Shown: in pieces, positions 56,128-64,000 of the stretch
Numbering within the stretch: position 1 is the stretch's first letter
Layout of the letters: the number at the start of each line of letters is the position of its first letter
NCBI GenBank assembly: GCA_016707445.1
Contig: JADJHR010000008.1
Location: 208,607 to 272,606, forward strand
Reading direction: 5' to 3'
DNA from: Rubrivivax sp.
Lineage (GTDB): Bacteria > Pseudomonadota > Gammaproteobacteria > Burkholderiales > Burkholderiaceae_C
DNA length: 64,000 nucleotides
The notes under the pieces: generated by a model
Told to the model about the DNA's origin: nothing
Seen by the model: the letters and a program-made list of their open reading frames with translations, nothing else
The model's database searches: none
Made by a program: the position numbers and the translations under genes

Positions 56128-56928
56128 TCAGGCTTCCACGGCCTCGACCTTGCGCAGCACGCCCTTGGGGTCGATGCGGGTGCGCAGGATGTGCAGTTCG
56201 CGCTCGGTCGGCGCGGGCGTGGTGGGGATGTCTTTCGGCACGACAGGCGCAAAGCCCGTGTTGTCGAGCACCTGCTGCAGCGTCACGCCGGGGTGCAGCG
56301 ACTTGATGCGCATCAGCTTGGTCGCCTCATCGAAGTCGAACACGCACAAGGGGGTGATGCACAGCTTCGGGCCACCGCCGGGAAGGCCGAGCTTCTCGCG
56401 CGCGCCGGGGCCGTCGCCGAAACCGATGCCGCTGACGAAGTCGCACTGGTCAACCAGCGCCCTGCGGTCGTGGCGGCGCAGCATGATGTAGTAGCGGTCG
56501 AGCCGCGCGCTGACCGGCGTCGTGCCGACGCCGCCGGGGCCACGAACCTTCAGGCGCTTGGGATCGTCGCCGAAGCCGAGCATGTTGGTATTGCCGCGCT
56601 TGTCGGTCTGCAGCGCGCCGATCGCGAAAGCCGAGATCTGGCGCCGGCTGCTCCACGAGAACGATTCGTCGTGCGGAATCACATACTCGCCCCAGCGGGC
56701 GGCGCGCCAGTCGACGTTCATGTCGTACAGCTGCAGCACGGGCACGTCCCACAGGTTGGCGAAGGTGCGTCCGATCAGCACGCGGCAGTTCGGCCCGTGG
56801 TCGAGGTGCCCGAGCAGGAAACCCGATCGCTGCACCACCGCGTTGGCGCCGCATTGCAGCGAGTCGCCGTCGCGCACCTCGCGTGCAAGCACGCAGGCGA
56901 TCAGTTCATTGAGGCTGTAGTCGTTCAT
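56128..56928 (-). CDS. CoA-transferase-fold enzyme, beta subunit (IpdB-like)
   Basis: A 266-residue class I CoA-transferase beta-type subunit: YSLNELIACVLAREVRDGD, LQLYDMNVDWRAARWGEYVI, ISAFAIGALQTDKRGNTNML and LCVFDFDEATKLMRIKSLHP. The S-E-N-G segment that supplies the catalytic glutamate in true transferases is not seen; the region reads RVLIGRTFANLWDVP. Loss of that Glu is the trait of IpdAB-type ring-opening hydrolases of steroid C/D-ring degradation, so hydrolysis of a cyclic beta-diketone CoA is plausible. It starts 34 nt after the alpha subunit. Confidence 0.87.
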   Translation of the reverse strand: MNDYSLNELIACVLAREVRDGDSLQCGANAVVQRSGFLLGHLDHGPNCRVLIGRTFANLWDVPVLQLYDMNVDWRAARWGEYVIPHDESFSWSSRRQISAFAIGALQTDKRGNTNMLGFGDDPKRLKVRGPGGVGTTPVSARLDRYYIMLRRHDRRALVDQCDFVSGIGFGDGPGAREKLGLPGGGPKLCITPLCVFDFDEATKLMRIKSLHPGVTLQQVLDNTGFAPVVPKDIPTTPAPTERELHILRTRIDPKGVLRKVEAVEA

Positions 56929-56962
56929 TGCTGTCCTTGCCGTTGCGTCTGTTCAGGTCTGT

Positions 56963-57856
56963 TCAGAACTCGTTGAGCGACAACAGCCGCTTCAAGCCCA
57001 CGCGCTCCAGGTAGTCGAGGTGGCTGTCGGGTTCGTACACCCAGCGCCGCAGGAAATCGTCAAGCCGCGCGCGCTCGCGCGTCTTCTGGTAGTGCTGTGC
57101 CGCCTGCACGTATTCCCCAATGAGCGGGTTGTCCTGCAGGTAGCTGCCGGGCGAGGCGAACGGATGCGCGCCAAACGGGGTGCGCACGACGTGCGCAACG
57201 TTGGGCATCGACGTCAGGTGCGGCGACATGCGGATGTCTTCGTTGGAGATGATCTTGTCGACCTGGGCCACGATCTTTGTCGAGGCCCGCGCACCGGTGC
57301 GATCCCCGAAACCAGAACCGTTGAAGCGCACGTTGCCATAGACGTCTGCCGCCGCGCCGTGGATGAAGGCGATGTCGGGCGACACCGCCGGCACCGCAAT
57401 CAGGGGCTTGCCGGTGATCGGACAGTCGAAGCGCTTGAGGTCGGGGTTGAAGCGCAGGATGTCGGTACCGAGCGCCGTGTAGTCGGGCAGGAACGGCACC
57501 TCGAGCGAGCCGGCGCGCAAGGCCGTGTAGTACATCGACTCGTCGAGCTCCCACACTTCGAGTTCGCCCGATTCGGCGCCGGCGCGAAAGCACGGCCCGA
57601 CCGAGGCGTGGCCCTCGATGCCCACGTACGAGGTGATCACCTTGCGCACGGCACCGGCGCCGATCATCAGGTCGACCTCCATCGACGCCGTTGCCGCGCC
57701 CACGATCGTCAGATTCTTCACCCGGCGCTTGAGGATCTCGCGCACGATGGCCATCGGGTGGCTCGACAGCGTGAAGCCGCCAATGTAGACGGTCATGCCG
57801 TCCTGGACGAGCGCGGCCGCAGCCTTCTCATCGATCAATCGGGAGGTGCGTTCCAT
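56963..57856 (-). CDS. CoA-transferase-fold enzyme, alpha subunit (IpdA-like)
   Basis: A 297-residue alpha subunit: MTVYIGGFTLSSHPMAIVRE carries the family GG-F start, TIVGAATASMEVDLMIGAG, WELDESMYYTALRAG, and IAFIHGAAADVYGNVRFNG. Acidic LDES lies where IpdA has its proposed catalytic glutamate. It lies 25 nt after the small gene behind ligase 2. Together with the beta subunit it should form an alpha2beta2 or larger enzyme acting on a pathway CoA ester; transferase (glutaconate-type) activity cannot be excluded. Confidence 0.88.
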   Translation of the reverse strand: MERTSRLIDEKAAAALVQDGMTVYIGGFTLSSHPMAIVREILKRRVKNLTIVGAATASMEVDLMIGAGAVRKVITSYVGIEGHASVGPCFRAGAESGELEVWELDESMYYTALRAGSLEVPFLPDYTALGTDILRFNPDLKRFDCPITGKPLIAVPAVSPDIAFIHGAAADVYGNVRFNGSGFGDRTGARASTKIVAQVDKIISNEDIRMSPHLTSMPNVAHVVRTPFGAHPFASPGSYLQDNPLIGEYVQAAQHYQKTRERARLDDFLRRWVYEPDSHLDYLERVGLKRLLSLNEF

Positions 57857-57881
57857 GAGTTCTCCGTTGTCAGGGTGTGGT

Positions 57882-58031
57882 TCAGGCAGCAGGCATTTCG
57901 TCGCTGATGCCGAGCTCGCGCAGCAGGCGCGTCACGATCTGGTGGGCGCGTCGAAGCTCCACCGACACCAGGTCGGTCGGTCCGTCGCGCAACGCCGAGG
58001 CCAGCAGGTCGGCCACGGTGATCGCTGTCAT
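57882..58031 (-). CDS. Small conserved-context protein coupled to CoA ligase 2
   Basis: A 49-residue frame whose ATG shares one base with the ligase stop (TGATG). A longer start at 58082, overlapping the ligase by 52 nt, would give 66 residues. The sequence contains TDLVSVELRRAHQIVTR followed by LLRELGISD, matching the C-terminal half of the small protein behind ligase 1 (48311-48529). Two independent ligase copies keeping a matching tiny gene in the same place argues that both are real. Function unknown. Confidence 0.62.
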   Translation of the reverse strand: MTAITVADLLASALRDGPTDLVSVELRRAHQIVTRLLRELGISDEMPAA

Positions 58032-59416
58032 CACCCGCCGGTCGGTGGTGTCGGCGAGGACTGGCGTCGCAGGTCTTTCCATCTCTTCTCCTTGTAGGTG
58101 ATGCTCTGCACGCCATCGCTGCCGGCATCGAGCACGCGCATCGAGACGTTGGTGTTCTCTTTCAGCTCGGCCTCGAGCGCCTTCAGGAAGCGCGCGCGCG
58201 TCTCGGCGTCGTCGGTCGGCACGCCGTCCTTGAATCGGATGCGCAGCTCGACCACCTCTCGGCCGTTGTCGGCCACGCGCACAATGCCGTTGTAGTCGTC
58301 GACCTCGGCATGCTTGAAGACGACGGCGTCGGCGGCTTCCGGCCAGAAGTTCATGCCACGCACCTTCATCATGCTGTCGTAGCGCGCGACGGTGCCGGCT
58401 TCGATGCCGTCAAAAGGGCGTCCGCAGGGGCAACTGCAGTGCGAGCGGAAGACGACCTTGTCGCCGGTCGCGAAACGCAGCACCGGGCTGGCCTCGCGGT
58501 CGAGCGAGGTGACGATCAGCTCGCCCTCCTCACCGTCTTCGGCCGGTTTGCCCGACTGCGGGTTCACGACCTCGAAGAACAGCTTGTGCTCGAGGAAGTG
58601 CATCATCGAACGTCGCCCGTCCGGCAACACGACACCGTGTTCGCAGGTGCTGGCGATGCCGGCGCCGGACTGCGTCGACGCGTAGGTCTCGGTCAGCTTG
58701 CAGCCCCAGAAGTCTTCCATCTCCCGGGCCCAGTCGATCTCATATCCGATCATCGCGATCTTGATCGATCTCAGCTGCGGAAACTCGCGCCGCGGATCGA
58801 CGCCGTGCTCCTGGCACAGTGCGGTGAGGCGGCGCAGGTACAGCGCGCTGGCAGCGAAGAAGTTCGGCTTGAAGCGCCGCATCATCGCGAGCCTCGCCTC
58901 ACCGTCCAGCGCGGCCGCGAGGAAGACCTGCAGCCCGTAGGCCTGCATGCCGAAGAACATCGACACCGGGCCGCCAGTCAGTCCGAGCGGCAGCATATGG
59001 TAGGCGGTATCGCCGGGCATCACGCCCGACCAGTACAGCGAGGTCGCCCACGAACTGCCGGTCTCGAACAGGTCGCCGACGGTGCGGCCATGCACCTCCT
59101 GGCCCTTGCCCGAGGTGCCGCTGGTGAGGAAGCTGAAAGCCAGCGACCTCGGGTCGGTCATCAGGCGGTGGCCCCAGGGCGGTGCATCGAGCTGGTCGGC
59201 CAGGAACTCGTCCTTGCCGATCGTCGGCAGTCGCTGGCGGAAGTCGTCGAGCGAACGGATCTGCTCAGGCCGGACACCGGCTCGCTCGAACACACCACGC
59301 CACAGCGGGCTTTGCGCATGGGCGCGCTCGACCAGCTTGCGCACGCGGCGCCACTGCAGGTCGACGAGGTCCTTGCGGGACATCGTCTCGATCAGGGGGT
59401 TGTAGATCCGGGTCAC
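58031..59416 (-). CDS. Phenylacetate-CoA ligase-like adenylate-forming enzyme 2
   Basis: A 461-residue PaaK-family ligase with FLTSGTSGKGQEVHGRTV, ETYASTQSGAGIASTCEHG, CPCGRPFDGIEAGTVARYDS and MMKVRGMNFWPEAADAV, parallel to ligase 1 throughout. The GTG start at 59416 (MTRIYNPLIETMSRKD) has AAGG about 9 nt upstream and matches the start of ligase 1 (NPVIEQLSR); extension to 59542 is low-complexity Arg-rich. It is the first gene after the LysR regulator and probably leads the catabolic operon. Two parallel ligases suggest either two acids or two activation steps in one pathway. Confidence 0.91.
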   Translation of the reverse strand: MTRIYNPLIETMSRKDLVDLQWRRVRKLVERAHAQSPLWRGVFERAGVRPEQIRSLDDFRQRLPTIGKDEFLADQLDAPPWGHRLMTDPRSLAFSFLTSGTSGKGQEVHGRTVGDLFETGSSWATSLYWSGVMPGDTAYHMLPLGLTGGPVSMFFGMQAYGLQVFLAAALDGEARLAMMRRFKPNFFAASALYLRRLTALCQEHGVDPRREFPQLRSIKIAMIGYEIDWAREMEDFWGCKLTETYASTQSGAGIASTCEHGVVLPDGRRSMMHFLEHKLFFEVVNPQSGKPAEDGEEGELIVTSLDREASPVLRFATGDKVVFRSHCSCPCGRPFDGIEAGTVARYDSMMKVRGMNFWPEAADAVVFKHAEVDDYNGIVRVADNGREVVELRIRFKDGVPTDDAETRARFLKALEAELKENTNVSMRVLDAGSDGVQSITYKEKRWKDLRRQSSPTPPTGG

Positions 59417-59595
59417 GGTGGTTGGCCTTGTGCTGGCCCGGCGCCGGCGGCACCGGTGGTTCTCGGCAGTTGCAAAGGTACCGGGACACCGGGGCGCGCC
59501 ATAGACAGGCGGTGGCGCTGCGCGATTACCGTCAGTAAGCACCTCCCGGTGCTCTCGGAATCACCATTGGGCGGCGGGTCGCCGCCGCTGCGCCT

Positions 59596-60537
59596 CTACG
59601 CGCCAGACCGACCGACGTAGGTGGCCGCTTCGGCGCGGCACCGGTCGGCGAGCTCGCCGGCCAGCGCACTCTGCGGGAAGTCGGCGCGGTGCACCAGCGC
59701 GACCGCCACTTCGGGCAACGGCGGGCCGGCGTAGACGATGCGCACGCCCGCACCAGCGACAGTTCGGCTGTCGAGCTTGGCCTCGAGCGCCAGCCCGACG
59801 AGGTCGGTACGCGCCAGCAGTTCCCAGTAAAGTGACGACGAGTCGCACTGCACCGGGCGACGAAACGGCGCCAGTTGCATGTCGACGGCAACCCGCTCGA
59901 CCATGCGGTCGAGCACACCGCCTCGGCGCGGCGTGATCCAGCCACAGCCGCTCAGGTCGGACAGGCTTTGTGCCGAGGCACAGGGGTGGCCAGCGCGGCC
60001 GACAACGACGATACGGGTATGGAACAGCGGCCGTACACGCAGGTCGGCCAGATCGGTGCGTTCGCCGACCGGCATCACCGCGAAGTCGACGACACCCTGG
60101 CGCACGTCGGCGATCAGCTTGGCCTGTACGCCCTCGAAGATTTGCACCTGCAAGCCGGGCTCGCGCGCGAGCAGGGACTCGGCGGCACGGGCGATGAAAC
60201 TGAGTGCCGCGGCCATCGAGACACCGATCGACACCGATTGCACGGCGCCCCCGCGCAGCAGTTCAAGGTCCTGCGCCGTGCGGCGGATCTCCGACTCGAT
60301 CGCGCGGGCGTGCTCGACCAGGCGTTGACCCGCACTCGTCAGCGTCACGCCATGCTTGCTGCGCACGACCAGCGCCAGCGCCGTCTGCTCCTCGAGCTGG
60401 CGCAGGCTCTTGGTCAGCGACGGCTGCGTCAGCCCGAGTTGCCGCGCCGCGGCGCGCAGGCTGCCCGTCTCGACCACCGCAAGCAGATCGCGCAGCTGGT
60501 GCAGCCGGATCGTCGACCAGGGATCGCCATCGCTCAT
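59596..60537 (-). CDS. LysR-family transcriptional regulator
   Basis: A 313-residue regulator: DNA-binding domain (LHQLRDLLAVVETGSLRAAA and LGLTQPSLTKSLRQLEE), then the effector domain (VQSVSIGVSMAAALSFIARA to the C-terminus). The start ATG at 60537 lacks an obvious ribosome binding site, but the helix-turn-helix begins shortly after. It is on the same strand as the catabolic operon and 179 bp upstream of ligase 2, a gap large enough for an operon promoter. It most likely senses the acid or its CoA ester. Confidence 0.9.
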   Translation of the reverse strand: MSDGDPWSTIRLHQLRDLLAVVETGSLRAAARQLGLTQPSLTKSLRQLEEQTALALVVRSKHGVTLTSAGQRLVEHARAIESEIRRTAQDLELLRGGAVQSVSIGVSMAAALSFIARAAESLLAREPGLQVQIFEGVQAKLIADVRQGVVDFAVMPVGERTDLADLRVRPLFHTRIVVVGRAGHPCASAQSLSDLSGCGWITPRRGGVLDRMVERVAVDMQLAPFRRPVQCDSSSLYWELLARTDLVGLALEAKLDSRTVAGAGVRIVYAGPPLPEVAVALVHRADFPQSALAGELADRCRAEAATYVGRSGA

Positions 60538-60612
60538 GGCGCACAGGGTACCCCAGCGGCGTCGATGATGACGGTGCCCGGCCGCTGCCCCGGTCCCGTC
60601 GTCAGTCAACGA

Positions 60613-61570
60613 TCAATCGAAGCTGATCGCTCCCGGTTTGACGTTCTTGCGAAATTCGGCGAGTTCGCGCTCGATTCGCTCGCGCATGCCCGCCGGGCTC
60701 GAGTCGGCAACGACGCGTGCCGCGCCGTCGGCTTCCAGCGCGGCACGCACGTCGGGTGCACGCAGCGCCTCGGCGAAGGCGTCGACGAGGCGCTTCTCGA
60801 CGGCCTTGGGCAGGCCTCGCGGCGCCACAAACCCAGCCAGGGCTGCACGTCGAGCGCAATGCCGAGCTCGCGCAGCGTCGGCACGTCGGGCAGTTGGGGC
60901 GCGCGCTTGGGCGACGCCAGGGCGAGGGCGTGCAGGCGATCACCGCGCACCAGCGGCAGCGAGCCGAAGTCGGCGAACCCGAGTTCGGCCTGGCCACCGG
61001 CAATGTTCTGCAGCGCCAGCGCGAGGCCGCGGTAGGGGACGAAGGTCACGTCGATGCCGCCGATCTCCTTCACCATCTCGAAGGCGATGCGGAAGATGGA
61101 CCCCCGGTGGGGGCGGCGTAGTTGAGCTTGCCGGGATTCGCGCGCGCCTTGCGCAGCATTTCCGCAGCCGTTCGCAGGCCGCTTTTCAGACCGGTGACAA
61201 GCATCATCGGCGCGTCGTACGCGATGCCGAGCATGGTCATGTCCTTGGCCGCGTAGCTGGCACTGGAATCGAGCGCGGGGCTGATCCAGGTGCTGGCCTG
61301 TACCGCGACGCCGATCGTGTAACCGTCGGGTGCGGCCCGGACCATCTGCTCGGTGCCGATGCGCATGCCGGCACCCGGCTTGTTGATCATGACGAGGGGC
61401 TGGCCGAGGATCTTGGAGACACGCTCGGTGATGAGGCGTGCCTTGGCGTCGACCGAGCCCGGCTGGAACGGGACGATCACCTGGATCGGCCCGGTGGGTC
61501 ATTCCTGCGCGAACGGCGCGCCGTCCGCAAGCGCAGCGGCCAATACCCAAACCCATCGCAACTTCACCAC
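60613..61570 (-). pseudogene. Bug/TctC-family binding protein, inactivated
   Basis: A Bug protein is readable end to end but in pieces. GTG starts at 61570/61567 with AAGGAG upstream lead to a signal peptide (KLRWVWVLAAALADGAPFAQ) and then an in-frame TGA at 61501-61499, where Trp is expected (E-stop-PTGPIQVIVPFQ). The frame then runs to ANPGKLNYAAPTGG near 61107, shifts at a C5/G5-rich spot (SIFRIAFEMVKEIGG continues in another frame), and shifts again near 60828 at GGGTTT (VAPRGLPKAVEKRLVDAF continues in the third frame) to the stop at 60615. One nonsense change and two single-base shifts: a pseudogene, or, less likely, sequencing errors. Confidence 0.85.
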
Positions 61571-61667
61571 GACGACTCCTTGGTAACGATCGTCGGACAT
61601 TCTTCGGTCCCGCATGCGACTTCGGAAGACAACCGGACCCCCCAAGTGACTACTGCGGGCAATGCGT

Positions 61668-62662
61668 TCATGCTGCGGCAGCGACCCGTGCGGCAGCCTG
61701 CGAACGGGCGCTCAGCGCCGACAAGCGCAATGTCGCCGCGCAGTGCTCACGTTCGAGCCCATCGACCACTTCGGCGAGCGGAACCACCGAACGGATGGCG
61801 CCAAGACCATGCCCCGCGGTCCAGGTGTCGACCCAGCGGCGCGCCTTCAGGGACCGGTTGGCGTCGTAGTTGCGCTCAGGTGTGGGCGGCAGGTTCTCGG
61901 GGTCGAGGCCTGCATTGCACAGCGAGGGTTTGAGCCAGCTCGCCGGTGTGCCGGTCAACCCGGCACTGATCACCAGATCCTCGACGCTGCAGTCGACGAG
62001 CATCTGCTTGTAGGCGTCAGGTGCCATGCTCTCACGAGTCGCAATGAAGCGTGTGCCCATGTAGACGAGGTCGGCGCCAGCGGCAATTGCGCCGGCGACG
62101 CCGAAGCCGTCGGCAATGCCGCCACCGATGACGACCAGGCCGTCGAAGAACTGCCGGATGGCGCTGACAAAGGCGAACGGCGACAGCGTTCCGGTATGAC
62201 CGCCCGCCCCGGCGCTGACGCAGGCCAGGCCATTGGCGCCCGCATCAACCGCCTTGTGAGCGAGCTTCAGGCTGACCACATCGGCCAGCACGATCCCGCC
62301 ATAGCCGTGCACAACGTCGATCGCCGGCTTCGGGCTGCCGAGCGCAGTGATGACGATCGGCGGCTGGTACTTGGCGATCAGTTCCAGATCTTCGGGCATG
62401 CGCGTGTTCGACTTGTGCGTCATCAGGTTGACGGCCCAGGGCCCGATCGCTGCGTCAGGGTCGGCGGCGCGCGGCCGCCAGACCCTCGGTGATCGTCTGC
62501 ATCCAGGCGCCAGAGTGTTGCGATCGGCCGCGCGTTGGCATTCGGGAACCCGCCGACGATGCCCGCCTTGCACGCCGCGAGGACCATCTCCGGACCCGAG
62601 ACGAGAAACATCGGCGCGGCGACGACAGGCAGACGCAGCGCATGGACAAAATCGAGGTTCAT
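61668..62662 (-). pseudogene. Nitronate monooxygenase-family flavin oxidoreductase, frameshifted
   Basis: The ATG at 62662 overlaps the CaiB-type gene stop (ATGA). The N-terminus reads MNLDFVHALRLPVVAAPMF and CKAGIVGGFPNANARPIATL, then an extra base near 62510 moves homology to AWMQTITEGLAAAR in a second frame. A further shift near 62468 in a GC-rich run moves it to AADPDAAIGPWAVNLMTHK, which continues open to the stop at 61668 with GGHTGTLSPFAF and IGGGIADGFG intact. Both shifts lie within about 50 bp near the 5' end. Compare the intact family member at 47331-48314. The rest of the flavin barrel appears undamaged. Confidence 0.8.
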
Positions 62663-63879
62663 GATGGTGCTCGGGTGATGAAGGGGTTTTTGCTGTCGTG
62701 CGACTGGCGCAGCACGAGGTCGATCTGCGCGGCCGGCACGCCCGCCTGCTCGAGGATCTGGCGGCCGTGCTCGCCCAGTTCAGGTGGGCGCGCCGGCGGC
62801 TCGCGACCGGTCCAGGCGGGTGCACCCGGAATGCGCACGAGTGGACAATCGCCAAGGCCGGGGACGGTGGTTGTCTCGACCAGCCCCAGCCCGTCTTCGG
62901 CCTGCGATGCGACGAAGCCGCCGATGTCGCGCACGGCACAGGCCATCACGCCGCGGTCGGCGAGTGCCGACTCCCACTGCCTGGCACTGCGTGTCGCCAG
63001 CACAGCGCCGACGGCCTGGTTCAAGTCCGCGACATTCTCGAGCCGCGCCTGCGGTGTTGCAAAGCGCGGATCGTCGAGCCAGGCGGCGCAACCCAGCGCC
63101 TCGAACAGTCGATCGACATCACCGGGCTTGAGCACCGCGAGCGTGAGCAGCCCATCGGCCGTCTCGAATTCTCCGGTCGGCGGCAGGAACTCGGCATTGC
63201 CGACGCGACCGTCGCTGAGCAGGTGCGAGGTGATGCGCGGCGCGAGGAACGCAGCCATCGCGCCGGCCAGCGTCACCTCGAGCGAAACACCGCCGCCGAA
63301 ACGCAGGCGTCCGATCAGCGCGCTGGCCACGGCCTGGTAAGCATAGAGGCCGGTGATCTGATCGGCGAGCACGACGTTGCGCGTGCGTCGTGGCACGCCG
63401 TCGGCATCGGCGTTGATGTTCATCCAGCCACTGTAGGCCTGCGCAATGTGGTCGATGACCGCGCGACCCGCCAGCGCACCTTGGCTGCCGAAGCCACTGA
63501 TCGAGCAGTAGACAAGCTCGGGATTGAGCGCCCGCAAAGCGGTGTCGCCGAGCCCGAGCCGCGCCGCAACGCCAGGCCGGAAGCTCTCGACGACGATGTC
63601 GCAGCTGGCCGCGACCGCCAGTGCCGCCTCGCGCGCCGCCGCTTGCTTGAGGTCGAGCGCCAGGCTGCGCTTGCCGGCGTTGACCGCAAGCGAGGCCGGT
63701 GAGTGCCCGCGCACGCGATTGCGGCCGTGGCGTATCCAGTCGCCCTCGGGCGGCTCGACCTTGATCACGTCGGCACCCTGGGCCGCCATCAGCAGCGTGC
63801 AATAGGGGCCGGCGACGCCCTGGCTGAGGTCGAAAACGCGCAGGCCATCGAGCGCGGGGCGTGGCATGCGATGCTTCAT
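62659..63879 (-). CDS. CaiB/BaiF-family (class III) CoA-transferase
   Basis: A 406-residue protein: LDGLRVFDLSQGVAGPYCTL, GADVIKVEPPEGDWIRHGR, SLALDLKQAAAREAALA, CDIVVESFRPGVAARLGLGD, LVYCSISGFGSQGALAGR and the D-rich late region HSKN-type ending (SHDSKNPFI). The family attaches CoA to a carboxylic acid using another thioester, via a catalytic Asp usually near residue 170 (the stretch VIDHIAQAYSGW holds the likely Asp). The ATG at 63879 has AAGGAC upstream. It is the rightmost gene, overlapping the damaged flavin oxidoreductase by 4 nt. The 121 bp to the window edge holds nothing recognised. Confidence 0.9.
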   Translation of the reverse strand: MKHRMPRPALDGLRVFDLSQGVAGPYCTLLMAAQGADVIKVEPPEGDWIRHGRNRVRGHSPASLAVNAGKRSLALDLKQAAAREAALAVAASCDIVVESFRPGVAARLGLGDTALRALNPELVYCSISGFGSQGALAGRAVIDHIAQAYSGWMNINADADGVPRRTRNVVLADQITGLYAYQAVASALIGRLRFGGGVSLEVTLAGAMAAFLAPRITSHLLSDGRVGNAEFLPPTGEFETADGLLTLAVLKPGDVDRLFEALGCAAWLDDPRFATPQARLENVADLNQAVGAVLATRSARQWESALADRGVMACAVRDIGGFVASQAEDGLGLVETTTVPGLGDCPLVRIPGAPAWTGREPPARPPELGEHGRQILEQAGVPAAQIDLVLRQSHDSKNPFITRAPS

Positions 63880-64000
63880 GGCGATGTCCTTCTGGGTGGG
63901 CGGGCGCGGCCATCCTGGCCCTGCCTCATGATCAGAGCGGACTCTACGGATCGCGCGGCGGCGCACAACTGCGCTCCGGGGTCTCTTCCGAAACGCGGAA

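Noticed and set aside
60613..62662. Programmed frameshifting or sequencing error instead of pseudogenes
   Set aside because: Five lesions in two adjacent genes, one of them a nonsense codon, are too many for programmed recoding; error cannot be fully excluded for the single-base shifts in GC runs, hence the resequencing check.

Overview
The window is a GC-rich, densely packed bacterial chromosome segment. Family content and gene order (torF-glnK-amtB, split metH behind an SAH riboswitch, PEP-CTERM protein, several Bug/TctC binding proteins, CoA-ester catabolic genes) point to a betaproteobacterium of the order Burkholderiales, probably the Rubrivivax/Leptothrix/Aquincola neighbourhood. This is inferred from gene families only. 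No rRNA, tRNA, CRISPR array, insertion sequence or phage gene was seen. The longest gene-free stretch is about 260 bp (5031-5291), and it holds a nitrogen-regulated promoter region.

Layout. 1-2.4 kb: the end of a CoA-ester operon (DUF35 OB-fold protein and a thiolase-like protein) with a divergent LysR regulator. 2.4-5.3 kb: torF-glnK-amtB read leftward from a near-consensus sigma-54 promoter preceded by two NtrC-like palindromes. 5.3-11.7 kb: comM, a carboxymuconolactone-decarboxylase-like protein, metH controlled by an SAH riboswitch, and an OmpA-type lipoprotein. 11.7-21.9 kb: a nucleoside uptake and salvage island (add facing away from a BmpA-type ABC importer, cdd, purine nucleoside phosphorylase, surface 5'-nucleotidase, deoA). 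21.9-28.5 kb: selO, an SDR, an unusual esterase/Baeyer-Villiger monooxygenase fusion, and a zinc-ribbon membrane protein. 28.5-32.5 kb: a decayed LanC-like gene, then two acyl-CoA dehydrogenases and an enoyl-CoA hydratase. 32.5-38.5 kb: a leftward unit with ABC transporter, PhoX phosphatase, diguanylate cyclase and SDR. 38.7-46.1 kb: a PEP-CTERM protein, then a LanB-like dehydratase followed by three glycosyltransferases.

46.1-64 kb is a leftward catabolic island for an unidentified carboxylic acid. It has two PaaK-like CoA ligases, each followed by an overlapping tiny gene; a two-subunit CoA-transferase-fold enzyme; a thiolase; two SDRs; an APH-type kinase beside an acyl-CoA dehydrogenase; a flavin oxidoreductase; a CaiB-type CoA-transferase; a LysR regulator; and Bug binding proteins. 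Second copies of the Bug protein and the flavin oxidoreductase at 60.6-62.7 kb carry nonsense or frameshift lesions, while intact family members lie at 46.2-48.3 kb.

The most unusual items are the esterase/Baeyer-Villiger fusion beside an SDR, the LanB-glycosyltransferase operon without a visible precursor peptide, the two related small genes coupled to CoA ligases, and the clearly readable SAH-riboswitch expression platform in front of metH.
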